Source: an uncultured Acetatifactor sp.
GTDB lineage: Bacteria; Bacillota; Clostridia; Lachnospirales; Lachnospiraceae
NCBI GenBank assembly: GCA_910587555.1
Contig: CAJULV010000006.1
Coordinates: forward strand, 1 to 64,000
Direction: 5' to 3'
Length of the DNA stretch: 64,000 nucleotides
Positions 35,445-44,495 of the stretch are shown here, in pieces. How positions within the stretch are numbered: position 1 is the stretch's first letter; every line of letters begins with the position of its first letter. The notes under the pieces were generated by a model, which made no database searches, was not told the DNA's origin, and saw only the letters and a list, made by a program, of their open reading frames with translations. The translations under genes were made by a program, and so were the position numbers.

Positions 35445-36044
35445 ATGAAAAAATGTATTGAAGATACAATTGTCTATTATAATAAGAATGCAGATATATT
35501 TGTTGAAGGAACAATTAATATTGATTTCACTCAAAAACAGACCCATTTTTTATCTAAACTTATCAGTGGTTCCCACATCCTTGACTTTGGCTGCGGATCC
35601 GGCCGCGACACAAAATATTTCCTGGAGCAGGGATACCGGGTAACCGCAGCAGACGGATCCATTGAACTATGCAAAGCCGCGGGAAAATACACCGGTATAC
35701 CAATAAGGCACATGCTGTTTCAGGAACTGAACGAAACCGAAATATACGACGGAATCTGGGCATGTTCTTCCATTCTCCACCTGCCATTGCCGGAGCTGAA
35801 CGATGTTTTTCATCGTATGGCAGCAGCTCTGAAAGAGAGAGGCGTAATCTATACCTCATTCAAATACGGCACCTATGAAGGCGAGCGAAACGGAAGATAT
35901 TTTACGGATATGACAGAAGAAAAATTGTCCTGCTTTCTGCAGAACATAAAGGAACTGGAACTTGAAGAGCAGTGGGTAACCTCTGATGTAAGACCGGGAA
36001 GAGGCGATGAAAAATGGCTGAATATAATATTGCGGAAGAAGTAA
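35445..36044 (+). CDS. Class I SAM-dependent methyltransferase
   Basis: 199 aa. HILDFGCGSGRDTKYFLEQG is motif I (SAM-binding Gly loop), VTAADGSIELCKAAG is the acidic strand 2, and IWACSSILHLPLPELNDVFH is motif IV of methyltransferase-11-type proteins. A conserved YFTDMTEEKL and the final WLNIILRKK are typical of the short tellurite-resistance/type-11 group. There is no N-P-P-Y/D-P-P-Y motif, so it is not an obvious DNA adenine methylase. It overlaps the following PLD-helicase gene by 31 bases, so the two are translated together. Confidence 0.88.
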   Translation: MKKCIEDTIVYYNKNADIFVEGTINIDFTQKQTHFLSKLISGSHILDFGCGSGRDTKYFLEQGYRVTAADGSIELCKAAGKYTGIPIRHMLFQELNETEIYDGIWACSSILHLPLPELNDVFHRMAAALKERGVIYTSFKYGTYEGERNGRYFTDMTEEKLSCFLQNIKELELEEQWVTSDVRPGRGDEKWLNIILRKK

Positions 36045-38491
36045 ACGGAGAAGTATTTGAGATAGAAACAACGGATGTCATGACCGGTGACAGGAACCAG
36101 AACCGTTATCTATATTATCAGCTCAAAATGAGCATCAGGAATGCAAGGAAAATCGACATCATTGTGTCGTTTCTCATGGAATCCGGAGTGCGCCTCATTT
36201 TAAGGGATTTAAAATCGGCATTGGACAATGGGGCGGAAGTTCGTCTGCTCACCGGAAATTATCTTGGAATTACACAGCCGTCGGCTTTGTATCTGGTGAA
36301 GAAAGAACTGGGTGACCGGATTGATTTACGATTCTATAATCAGAAGGACCGTTCTTTTCATCCAAAGGCTTATATTTTTCATTATGAAAGAGGAAGTGAA
36401 ATTTACATAGGTTCATCCAATGTATCCAGAAGCGCACTGACTTCCGGAATAGAATGGAATTACAGGTTCAGCAGTACAAAAGATAAACGTAATTTCGATT
36501 TATTTTACCATACATTTACGGATTTATTTGAGAACCATTCCGTGATAATTGATGATGAGGAGCTGAAAAGATATTCCAAAACCTGGCATAAACCGGCAGT
36601 TTCCAGGGATTTGGAAAAGTATGATAATCTGGAGGACTTTCCGGAAGGAAAAGTTACCTCTCTGTTTCAGCCCAGAGGGGCGCAGATAGAAGCCCTGTAT
36701 GCCCTGGAGGACAGCCGCAGGGAAGGGGCTGTGAAGGGCCTGGTGCAGGCGGCGACAGGTATCGGAAAGACCTATCTGGCAGCTTTTGATTCCGAAAATT
36801 ACGAACATGTCCTGTTTGTGGCACACAGGGAGGAGATATTGAAACAGGCGGCGGTATCTTTTCGGAATGTACGGAATTCGGAGGATTATGGCTTTTTTTA
36901 CGGCAGGCATAAGGATACGGAAAAGGCTGTGATTTTTGCGTCCGTGGAAACTCTGGGGAAGGAAGAATATTTACGGGAGGCATACTTTTCACAGGACTAT
37001 TTTGATTATGTAGTGATTGATGAGTTTCATCATGCTGTAAACGACGGGTATCTTCGGATAATCAATTATTTTCGTCCGAAATTTCTATTGGGTTTAACGG
37101 CTACGCCGGAGCGGATGGACAACAGAAACATTTATGAGATATGCGATTATAATGTGCCGTATGAAATTTCCCTGAAGGATGCTATCAATAAGGGGATGTT
37201 AGTGCCGTTTCATTATTATGGGATATATGACGAGACGGATTATTCCGGTTTACGGCCGGTGCGGGGACGTTATACGGAAGGGGATTTGAATTCGGTTTAT
37301 ATCGAGAATGCCAAACGTTACAATCTGATATATAAGTATTATATGAAATACCGTTCAAAAAGAGCATTCGGTTTCTGCGGATCCAAGCTTCATGCAGAGG
37401 CCATGGCAAGGGAATTCTCCAGGAGGGGAATATCAGCGGTTGCGGTATACAGCAATGCCAACGGTGAATTTTCAGAGAACAGGGAAACGGCGCTTGAGCG
37501 GCTGCGGAATGGGGAAATACGGGTTATTTTCTCAATAGATATGTTTAATGAGGGTGTAGACTTGCCGGAAGTGGACATGGTTCTGTTTCTTCGGCCCACA
37601 GAGTCCCCGATTGTATTTTTGCAGCAATTAGGCAGAGGTCTGCGCAAAAGCAGGGGGAAGGAATATCTCAATGTGCTTGATTTTATCGGCAATTATGAGA
37701 AGGCGGGAAAGATTCCGCAGTTTCTCGGCGGAGAAGCGTATCGCGCAGGGGACAGCAGGGCACAGGAAATAGAGTATCCTGATGATTGCATTGTAGATTT
37801 TGAGATGCGTCTGATTGACCTATTCAGGGAGCTGGACAGGAAGAAACAGACGATTCACGAGCTGATTAACAGGGAATACTTCCGGGTTAAGGATTTACTG
37901 GGTGGCAGGGTGCCCACAAGAATGGAATTGTTTTCGCGCATGGAGGATGATATTTACCAGATGTGCATGAGAAATGCGAAAGAAAATCCTTTCCGTAGAT
38001 ATATGGATTTCCTGCATGAACTGGGGGAGCTGTCCGCAGATGAGGAGACAGTGTATAATGGACTTGGACGGGAATTTCTGAATTTACTGGAAACCACAGA
38101 TATGCAGAAAGTATATAAGATGCCTGTTTTGTACAGCTTTTATCATGATGGGGATATCCGGATGGCGGTGACGGAGGAAGAGGTGCTGCAGGCGTGGAAG
38201 AAGTTTTTTTCTGCGGGAACGAACTGGAGGGATTTGCAGGAAGGCATTACTTATGAGCAATATCTTGGGATTACGGATAAACAACATTTAAGCAAGGCCA
38301 AAAGCATGCCGGTGCGGTATATGAAGGCATCGGGGAAGGGGTTTTTCACTGACGCAGAAGGGTATGTCATTGCGCTTAAGGAGGAGTTGAAGCCAATAAT
38401 TGGGAGTATTGTGATAAAGGAGCAGATGAAGGATATTATTGAGTATCGTACAATGGAGTATTATAGGAGACGGTATCAGAATGGTGAGTAG
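36014..38491 (+). CDS. Superfamily 2 helicase with N-terminal PLD-like nuclease domain
   Basis: 825 aa. Residues about 25-165 form a phospholipase-D-like domain: FHPKAYIFHYERGSEIYIGS supplies the H-x-K motif and the SSNVSRSAL region. Helicase motifs follow: VQAATGIGKTYLAAFD (Walker A, ~247), VIDEFHHAVNDGYLRI (DEFH, ~335), LGLTATPERMD (III), and FLRPTESPIVFLQQLGRGLR (V/VI). The C-terminal ~250 residues are helical, without the DUF3427 domain common in relatives. PLD plus helicase proteins resemble restriction-type enzymes. The 31-base overlap with a methyltransferase gene strengthens a restriction-like or DNA-repair role; that is inference. The next gene is 62 bases away. Confidence 0.88.
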   Translation: MAEYNIAEEVNGEVFEIETTDVMTGDRNQNRYLYYQLKMSIRNARKIDIIVSFLMESGVRLILRDLKSALDNGAEVRLLTGNYLGITQPSALYLVKKELGDRIDLRFYNQKDRSFHPKAYIFHYERGSEIYIGSSNVSRSALTSGIEWNYRFSSTKDKRNFDLFYHTFTDLFENHSVIIDDEELKRYSKTWHKPAVSRDLEKYDNLEDFPEGKVTSLFQPRGAQIEALYALEDSRREGAVKGLVQAATGIGKTYLAAFDSENYEHVLFVAHREEILKQAAVSFRNVRNSEDYGFFYGRHKDTEKAVIFASVETLGKEEYLREAYFSQDYFDYVVIDEFHHAVNDGYLRIINYFRPKFLLGLTATPERMDNRNIYEICDYNVPYEISLKDAINKGMLVPFHYYGIYDETDYSGLRPVRGRYTEGDLNSVYIENAKRYNLIYKYYMKYRSKRAFGFCGSKLHAEAMAREFSRRGISAVAVYSNANGEFSENRETALERLRNGEIRVIFSIDMFNEGVDLPEVDMVLFLRPTESPIVFLQQLGRGLRKSRGKEYLNVLDFIGNYEKAGKIPQFLGGEAYRAGDSRAQEIEYPDDCIVDFEMRLIDLFRELDRKKQTIHELINREYFRVKDLLGGRVPTRMELFSRMEDDIYQMCMRNAKENPFRRYMDFLHELGELSADEETVYNGLGREFLNLLETTDMQKVYKMPVLYSFYHDGDIRMAVTEEEVLQAWKKFFSAGTNWRDLQEGITYEQYLGITDKQHLSKAKSMPVRYMKASGKGFFTDAEGYVIALKEELKPIIGSIVIKEQMKDIIEYRTMEYYRRRYQNGE

Positions 38492-38553
38492 AGGAAGAGC
38501 AGGAAGAAAGGTGAAACAATAGACCTGCCAAAGATAAGAAAAAGGGGAATTTT

Positions 38554-41118
38554 ATGGATACAACATTTAGCGTAAAGCTGTCAGGTGAGCAGCAGCTGTT
38601 CATTGAAAAAGCATTGCAGGGAAAAAACATTCTTGTAGATGCCTGCATAGGAAGCGGAAAAACCACTGCCATTCAGAATTTGTGCAATGCGCTGCCGGGT
38701 ACAAAAAAGGTTTTGTATCTGACTTACAACAAGCTTCTGAAACTGGATGCAAAGTCCAAGATCAAAAAGAGAAACGTTACGGTAACGAACTATCATGGGT
38801 TTGCCTATATGGTTTTGAGCAAAAATGGTGTATCCGCAGGAATTTCCGATCTCATACAGACTTTCATTCAGCGGAAACCTTCGATCAATAAATACGACAT
38901 TCTGATTATTGATGAATATCAGGATATTGAACAGGAACTGGCAGAGCTGCTGCAGCTGATAAAAGACTGCAACCCGCATATGCAGATTATTGCAGTGGGT
39001 GATATGGAACAGAAAATATACGATAAAACGACATTAAATGTCGAATTATTTATGAAGGAATTTCTTGAAGATCACCTTAGATTGCGGTTTACCCAGTGTT
39101 TTCGCCTGTCTGACGCTCTGGCGGCAATGCTTGGAAGGGTGTGGAAGAAAGAAATAAGAGGAGTGAATACCGGCTGCAGGGTGGAAGAAATGGAGAAGGA
39201 AGAGGTTCTGGCTTTTTTGGCAGAACAGGTTCCCGGGGACGTTCTGTGCCTGGGAGCAAGAACAGGGGCGATGGCCGATACCTTAAATACTTTGGAAGAA
39301 AGGTATCCCCGCAAATTCAATAAGCAGACAGTCTATGCAACCATATCCGATAATGATTCCATGGGAAAAACGGAACCCAAAGAAGATTCCGCGATCTTTA
39401 CAACATATGACAGCAGTAAAGGGTTGGAAAGAAAAATTTGTGTAATTTTTGATTTTACGGAGAGCTATTGGAGCGTAAGGATTTCAAAACCCCAGCAGTC
39501 CTATTTCATTTTGAGAAACATTTTCTGTGTCGCGGCCAGTCGTGGGAAAGATCATATTATTTTTGTGAAACCGGATGAGGCTATGCTGTCTGAAAGAACA
39601 CTTTCAACACCCCTTGACACAAACCACAAATTTGAGGATTTGGATATCAGTGAAATGTTTGATTTCAAATATAAAGAGGATGTAGAAAAATGTTTTTCAC
39701 TGCTGAAAATCAATAAGCTGATATCGGAGGATCCTTCAATAATTGAGGTGAAAAGCCGGGACGGGCTGATCGATCTGTCTCCCTGCATCGGAATATACCA
39801 GGAGGCAGTTTACTTTAAACATTATGAAATAGATGCGGCTATCAAGTTAAAGATTTTACTGAATCCGAAACTGCACGGAGTGTATACAGAAGAGATAAAA
39901 AACAGTACATTGGATGAGAAAATATTATTCTTGGTGTCGCTTGATACCAGGCAGAAGAGGTACCGGATGCAGGTGGAGACTCCCTTTGTCAATGAAGAAC
40001 AAAGTGAGCTTATCAAATCCAGGCTGAAGACGCGGTTGGGCAGAGACGAGGCCGCCCAGGTGGAGTGCCGAATTGATTTTTATGATGAAAAAAGTGATCA
40101 GGTCAGGTTTTCTGTCAAGGGTTTTGCTGATGCGGTTAAGGAGGATACTGTTTATGAATTAAAATTCGTATCGGAATTGACGCATGAACATTTTCTGCAG
40201 TGCGCCAGTTATATGGTTGCAATGCAGAAACAAAAGGGGATTCTGTGGAACACCAGAGATAATACGTCCTATGAGATAGAAGTGCCGGACCGGAAAGCCT
40301 TTTTGAATGCAGTCACAAAAGCAATTACCAAGGGGGCCATGGAAACCTATTTTGAACCGGATGCAACAGGGGAGAAAACAGCAGCGGACCAAAGCGATCA
40401 GTTTGCGGTAATTGATACCGAGACAAACTGGAATGATGAGGTAATGTCCATTGGTATTGTAGTTGCCGATGCAAAAACCAGGGAAAGAATCGACTCCAGA
40501 TATTACATAATTGATCCGGAGTACAGGGTGGGCGGAATGTTCTCCGGTGAATTGAGACTTGCCGAGAAAGGCGTGCGCGTTACCGGAAGAAAGCAGGCCT
40601 TGAAAGAAATCAGCGAATGGTTTGCTTCATATCAGATACAGAAACTTTTTGCCTATAATGCTTCTTTTGACAAGAAACATTTGCCGGAATATTCAGGGTA
40701 TGAATGGTATGATATCATGCGTTTAGCGGCGTACCGTCAATATAATAAAGCGATTCCGGACTCTGCGGAATGCTATAAAACAGGAAGAATGAAACAGGGA
40801 TATGGCGTTGAAAATATATTGAAAATGCTCAGCAGGGACAAGGGATATCGCGAGACACATAATGCTGTTTTGGACGCGGAGGATGAACTGAAAATAATGC
40901 AGTTACTGGGATATGATATAAGCCAATATGATATTGCGCTTATTTCAGCCGGGAAAAATCCGGTTGCGGAACAGCAGGAAAAGGCAGCGAAAGTACCTGA
41001 AAATATTCCGGAAACTTCGTATCCTACACATCAGATTAGTTTTCATACACTATCGGCACTTAATTGCCTGACTTTTAACAGGAGTAAAATTGTATATGAC
41101 AGAAAAGCAAAAAAATGA
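38554..41118 (+). CDS. Fusion: SF1 helicase, PD-(D/E)XK nuclease and DEDDh exonuclease
   Basis: 854 aa. Residues 1-370 are a UvrD-like SF1 helicase: DACIGSGKTTAIQNL (Walker A), IIDEYQDIEQEL (motif II), AVGDMEQKIYD (III), FTTYDSSKGLERKICVIFD (V), FCVAASRGKDHIIFV (VI). About 500-600 carry a Cas4/RecB-like nuclease: GFADAVKEDTVYELKFVSEL followed by the HFLQCASYM Q-x-x-x-Y helix. About 615-790 are a DnaQ-like exonuclease: FAVIDTETNWNDEVMSIG, FAYNASFDKKHLPEY, and HNAVLDAEDELKIMQLL. Three active modules in one chain of this size is unusual and suggests coordinated unwinding and degradation of nucleic acid. AAAAGGGGAA precedes the ATG. It follows the PLD-helicase gene closely. Confidence 0.87.
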   Translation: MDTTFSVKLSGEQQLFIEKALQGKNILVDACIGSGKTTAIQNLCNALPGTKKVLYLTYNKLLKLDAKSKIKKRNVTVTNYHGFAYMVLSKNGVSAGISDLIQTFIQRKPSINKYDILIIDEYQDIEQELAELLQLIKDCNPHMQIIAVGDMEQKIYDKTTLNVELFMKEFLEDHLRLRFTQCFRLSDALAAMLGRVWKKEIRGVNTGCRVEEMEKEEVLAFLAEQVPGDVLCLGARTGAMADTLNTLEERYPRKFNKQTVYATISDNDSMGKTEPKEDSAIFTTYDSSKGLERKICVIFDFTESYWSVRISKPQQSYFILRNIFCVAASRGKDHIIFVKPDEAMLSERTLSTPLDTNHKFEDLDISEMFDFKYKEDVEKCFSLLKINKLISEDPSIIEVKSRDGLIDLSPCIGIYQEAVYFKHYEIDAAIKLKILLNPKLHGVYTEEIKNSTLDEKILFLVSLDTRQKRYRMQVETPFVNEEQSELIKSRLKTRLGRDEAAQVECRIDFYDEKSDQVRFSVKGFADAVKEDTVYELKFVSELTHEHFLQCASYMVAMQKQKGILWNTRDNTSYEIEVPDRKAFLNAVTKAITKGAMETYFEPDATGEKTAADQSDQFAVIDTETNWNDEVMSIGIVVADAKTRERIDSRYYIIDPEYRVGGMFSGELRLAEKGVRVTGRKQALKEISEWFASYQIQKLFAYNASFDKKHLPEYSGYEWYDIMRLAAYRQYNKAIPDSAECYKTGRMKQGYGVENILKMLSRDKGYRETHNAVLDAEDELKIMQLLGYDISQYDIALISAGKNPVAEQQEKAAKVPENIPETSYPTHQISFHTLSALNCLTFNRSKIVYDRKAKK

Positions 41119-41538
41119 TTTTTTTATGTCTGTTCTTTAATTGAATATATTGCACGCCAAACGCAGAATAAGCGCGGTACTATTGTTAAATTATTCGGGA
41201 GGGAAGGGATTGATAAGCAGCTATATGATGCGGAAGTAAATCATTGCCTTTCATTTGAACAGGTAAGTGATGAATTAATTGAGCAGTATAAAATTTCAAA
41301 AGGCGATTTTGATACAATTACCGAATGCAAATATACGATTCCCAGTTTTTTGGATATCGGGAAATTGTATTGCATTATGATTGAAGATTGTGCGGAAAAG
41401 GGAAAAGAAGTTGACGAATTGATGAATATTTTTTCTTCCTTTATCAGTGATAAAATATCTGATTTTCAGACGGGTATTTATTATCAAAATCCAAGTTATC
41501 TGGAATGCTCTTATCGGGCAGGGTGTTTATTGGACTAA
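41096..41538 (+). pseudogene. Conserved Lachnospiraceae hypothetical gene frameshifted at a T7 tract
   Basis: ATG 41096 (AGGAGT upstream) opens MTEKQKNDFFMSVL then stops. One frame lower, the sequence continues VCSLIEYIARQTQNKRG... to the TAA at 41536-41538, matching a short conserved protein (DUF3791/DUF3990-neighbour type, ~150 aa) with GDFDTITECKYTIP and SYLECSYRAGCLLD. Adding one T to the run at 41119-41125 restores DFFYVCSLIEY as a single frame. The T TTT TTT heptamer would also allow a minus-1 slip. The start overlaps the end of the helicase gene by 23 bases. It may be a true mutation, a phase-variable tract, a programmed slip or a sequencing error. Confidence 0.7.
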
Positions 41539-41596
41539 GAAATCATATATGATTTCATGGTGATTAGAAGCCATTTGCTGACGAACACCATAATGA

Positions 41597-41625
41597 TTGA
41601 CATATACGTATAAAGTGTGTATAAT
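41597..41625 (+). promoter_or_regulatory. Consensus promoter of hicAB
   Basis: TTGACA (41597-41602), 17 bases, TATAAT (41620-41625): a perfect sigma-A match 22 bases before the hicA start. HicB probably represses here. Confidence 0.85.
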
Positions 41626-41646
41626 CGACAAATAAGGAGAGCATGA

Positions 41647-41817
41647 TTGAAACAAAGAGATTTGATTAAAAAGTTGGAAGCTGGCGGATTTGTTTTTGAA
41701 CGTCATGGAAGTAATCATGATGTTTATAGAAGAGGAACAGAGAAAGAAGAAGTACCAAGGCATAAAGAGATTGATGAACGGTTGGCAAATGCAATTATCA
41801 AGAGAAGGGGATTATAA
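41647..41817 (+). CDS. hicA: HicA-family mRNA-interferase toxin
   Basis: A 56-aa protein starting at TTG 41647, nine bases after AAGGAGAG. It reads KQRDLIKKLEAGGFVFERHG, SNHDVYRRG and VPRHKEIDERLANAIIKR, the standard HicA double-stranded-RNA-binding-like fold with the active-site His in HGSNHDVY. The strand order toxin then antitoxin is the usual hicAB order, and hicB begins 43 bases downstream. It cleaves mRNA when HicB is lost. A consensus promoter precedes it. Confidence 0.93.
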   Translation: MKQRDLIKKLEAGGFVFERHGSNHDVYRRGTEKEEVPRHKEIDERLANAIIKRRGL

Positions 41818-41859
41818 TAACATATATAGTATATAAGGTCCTGGAAAGGGAAAAGAATA

Positions 41860-42279
41860 ATGAAAAATATATACCCTGTGTTTTTTACAAAGACAGATAC
41901 GGTTATATTAGTAGAAGTTCCGGATTTGGAAATATTAACAGAAGGAAAAGATATGGTAAATGCGGTAGAAATGGCTAGAGATGCTATAGAATTAAAATGT
42001 GTATCAATGGAAGATGATGGGATGAAAATTCCTTTACCGTCTGAAATTAATTCTTTAGATGTAAATAGCGGAACTTTTGCAGAAGAAGGAATTACGGTTG
42101 TATCTTTAGTTGATATTGATTCTGGAGAATATAGAAAGAAGATTGACACAAAAGCAGTTAGGAAAAATGTCACTATTCCCAGTTGGCTCAATTATGAAGC
42201 TGAACATGCGGGAATCAATATATCAAGGGTATTACAAGAAGCATTGATGAACGTGCTTAATATACAACGTAAATTTTGA
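41860..42279 (+). CDS. hicB: HicB-family antitoxin
   Basis: A 139-aa antitoxin. The N-terminal half is the RNase-H-like HicB domain: MKNIYPVFFTKTDTVILVEV, PDLEILTEGKDMVNAVEMAR. The C-terminal part RKNVTIPSWLNYEAEHAGIN then ISRVLQEALMNVL is a ribbon-helix-helix-like DNA-binding end. It neutralises HicA and likely autoregulates the consensus promoter at 41597. It is followed by a palindromic repeat that may end the transcript. Confidence 0.93.
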   Translation: MKNIYPVFFTKTDTVILVEVPDLEILTEGKDMVNAVEMARDAIELKCVSMEDDGMKIPLPSEINSLDVNSGTFAEEGITVVSLVDIDSGEYRKKIDTKAVRKNVTIPSWLNYEAEHAGINISRVLQEALMNVLNIQRKF

Positions 42280-42304
42280 GTCAAAAATTTATACGTGCAT
42301 TCTC

Positions 42305-42336
42305 GTAACAGTTCAGTGCCCTGTCTGAACTGTTAC
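42305..42336. repeat. Dispersed palindromic repeat, copy 2
   Basis: GTAACAGTTCAG, loop TGCCCTGT, CTGAACTGTTAC: a perfect 12-bp stem, with the loop shared by copies at 24468 and (inverted) 62201. It lies 26 bases after hicB and may serve as its terminator. Confidence 0.75.
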
Positions 42337-42343
42337 GTTAAAT

Positions 42344-42426
42344 TTGCAGTGCAACCCGACTGCAGACCGCTAGCCAGGTATTTTTCCGAAGACACCACTG
42401 TAAATCCTGGCGATCTGCAGTATAAT
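42344..42426 (-). repeat. ~82-bp palindromic element, copy A (inverted relative to copy B)
   Basis: The reverse complement of this stretch matches 45328-45408 almost throughout: CTGCAG, a CGCCAGGATTTACAGTG block, CGGAAAAATACC and GCGGTCTGCAGTCGGGTTG. Its inner stem is imperfect (CTGCAGATCGCCAG against CTAGCGGTCTGCAG). With copy B it brackets the metalloprotease/exported-protein/XRE cassette. Confidence 0.75.
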
Positions 42427-42620
42427 AAGGTGTCAGTCAGTAAATGGGATGGTATACCGTTTGGGTACGTTTAATAGGACACAAAAGATATCCAGACAAA
42501 GCCCGGTGCGAAGGAGCTGTAGGCCATATCGGGGACGGGTCCCTCGCCCTTTGTGACGGGCTGCGCAGCTGCCATACATTTCCGGAGATTGCAGACTGCG
42601 CCCTCTTTTCAGCGACCTAT

Positions 42621-43667
42621 CTAAATTCGGAGAATATAATCAAACGGCTGACAGGTGCAGTGCTGATAGCCACAAGCACTGATTAATTCCAATACCCTGG
42701 CCGGGTGGTAGAAGCACTGGAACATGGTTTCCAGACCGAAAGCGTCAAAAATACTCCCGAAGAGTTCGTTTCCAAAGCTGTAGATAGGAGTCTGCTCCAG
42801 AAATTCCCTTTCTTCCGGATAGAGATGGGGATTCCACCAATAGTTCCTGAATTGTTCCTCAATTTCAGATGCGGAGATCAGGCCTTTCTCAATTTTTTCC
42901 ACAGTGTCCTGAAAAAGGGAGAGATGCTCCGAAAAGTGTCTGTTAAGGATCGGCATGGCGGGAATTCCGATATTGGCATCCAGGTCAGGATTGCGTCTTT
43001 TGGATAGAATACCTTCTGCATTGTTGCAGAATTTGATAGCCATGCCTTCACCGGTAAAGCGGAAAATGTAACGTTCCAGAAGGCTGAAATTTTCTGTAAA
43101 AGTATCGTAATCGCCTATCATTTTCTGAATCTGCAGGTGATGCATTTCGTGGAGGATGATGGAAGGCAGCTCCTCCATCGTACAGTATTTTTCGATACCG
43201 AATAAATCCAGATGAAGCGCGTTCTCAAATACATAACCGAAAGACGGGCCGAAGCTTAGGGTGGAAATTACCTCTGTATCATTGATGTCTGTTTTTTCAG
43301 GAAAGGCGGCGTTCAGTCTGGTCTGTAAGTCCAGGAGGTTTTCTTCCGTAAGCAGTCCCATGATTTGGGCGTATCTGTCAGCATATTTTTGGGGATTGGC
43401 GGCGCAGTCCAGCCACAGCGCATGCTTATCCCGCAAGGCGGTTTTCCGATCAGGGCAAAGATCGGGAATATCTTTCGGCGCAATATCTTTGAAGCGGGAA
43501 AAATAGGACACAAGAGAACCCGGGGAGTCCAGGCCATATCTTCTGATTTCGAAACGATAGTCTTCGTGGTTTAGAATGTCAGCTGCTTTTTGATTATTTT
43601 CCCGGTCCATGCCCGATTCTGCCGCATATTCGAGCATAAGGGGAATGCTTGATGTTCTCAGTTTCAT
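42621..43667 (-). CDS. Putative HExxH zinc metallopeptidase
   Basis: 348 aa from the ATG at 43667, eight bases after GGAGG; the frame is open to 43682. IILHEMHHLQIQKMIGDYD contains HEMHH, the H-E-x-x-H zinc motif, and GEGMAIKFCN about 50 residues on offers the third (Glu) ligand, a gluzincin-like spacing (DUF2268/DUF5700 style). No signal peptide is visible, so it seems cytoplasmic. The C terminus has LYPEEREFLEQTPIYSFGNE. It sits with an exported protein and an XRE regulator between inverted palindromic repeats. Metallopeptidase plus XRE pairs recall ImmA/ImmR-type control, but the family differs; function unknown. Confidence 0.8.
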   Translation of the reverse strand: MKLRTSSIPLMLEYAAESGMDRENNQKAADILNHEDYRFEIRRYGLDSPGSLVSYFSRFKDIAPKDIPDLCPDRKTALRDKHALWLDCAANPQKYADRYAQIMGLLTEENLLDLQTRLNAAFPEKTDINDTEVISTLSFGPSFGYVFENALHLDLFGIEKYCTMEELPSIILHEMHHLQIQKMIGDYDTFTENFSLLERYIFRFTGEGMAIKFCNNAEGILSKRRNPDLDANIGIPAMPILNRHFSEHLSLFQDTVEKIEKGLISASEIEEQFRNYWWNPHLYPEEREFLEQTPIYSFGNELFGSIFDAFGLETMFQCFYHPARVLELISACGYQHCTCQPFDYILRI

Positions 43668-43813
43668 AAAAGGGTCCTCCAAGACGGTGTTGGTATAGGT
43701 ATTGCTGTAATTTTTCCTCTCTGTATTTGGATGAACTGCTTTATGGAGGTATCACAATTTTTGAAGTCAGCCTTTTGAATTAGGGAGGCAGGGGAGAAAA
43801 GTAAAAAAGGTAA

Positions 43814-44458
43814 CTAATGCCGTTTCGGCGCATAAACAATCAAAATCCGATCCAGTCCATCAGCATGGTCAATGTGAAAATAATAATTATTTATCATAAA
43901 AGCGGTAATGCTTTCGGACAATGCATAAAATTCCATTGTCTGAAAATCAACCAGGAATACATTCCGGCATTTTCCCGATCCCGCTTTTTGGTATTCCGCC
44001 AGTATCTTCCCAATGCATTCCTGGCACAGCCGTTCCTCCAGAAAGGCGAAGTCAATTTCATCCTCAATTCCGTAGGTAATGTCAACTGTTGCAATTCCGC
44101 GGTTCGGCATGCTGTTTATATGGGCATAGCCGTAGGCTATACCGGATTCCGCTCCAAAGTTGCAATAACCATGTAATACAGAGTATTGGGAACCGGATTC
44201 CGCTGTACTGTTAGCAGAAAGCCGGACCTGTGTATCATATACTTCCAGTGTGCGCAGATGCAATAGCCCGATGGAAGCCCAACCGGAAATCCGGGACTTT
44301 GGAAGTACCCCGTTAAGACCGCAGATGCCGCAATTCAGAGAAGACACAGAACAATAAAAATCCATATTCTCTAAAGGACTGCGCCCGGAATCCGATTGAA
44401 GATTCCCTGCCACAAAACACAGTATAACAATGAAAATAAGCTTTTTAAATTGATGCAT
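43814..44458 (-). CDS. Exported protein of unknown function
   Basis: 214 aa. A short basic then hydrophobic start (MHQFKKLIFIVILCFVAGNL) looks like a signal peptide. The mature part has beta-rich stretches (GYCNFGAESGIAYGYAHINS) and several Cys, including SSLNCGICGLNG and LCQECIG. I do not recognise the family. It lies between the XRE gene and the metallopeptidase gene on the same strand, consistent with a small operon; being exported, it might be a partner or substrate for surface functions. No clear ribosome binding site decides the start. Confidence 0.65.
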   Translation of the reverse strand: MHQFKKLIFIVILCFVAGNLQSDSGRSPLENMDFYCSVSSLNCGICGLNGVLPKSRISGWASIGLLHLRTLEVYDTQVRLSANSTAESGSQYSVLHGYCNFGAESGIAYGYAHINSMPNRGIATVDITYGIEDEIDFAFLEERLCQECIGKILAEYQKAGSGKCRNVFLVDFQTMEFYALSESITAFMINNYYFHIDHADGLDRILIVYAPKRH

Positions 44459-44495
44459 GGTAAATAGGAATAGCCGCAGCCTTTCATACCAGAGA

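Noticed and set aside
36014..38491. Type I or DISARM restriction system
   Set aside because: No specificity subunit, no classical DNA methylase motif and no DrmA/B/C partner genes.
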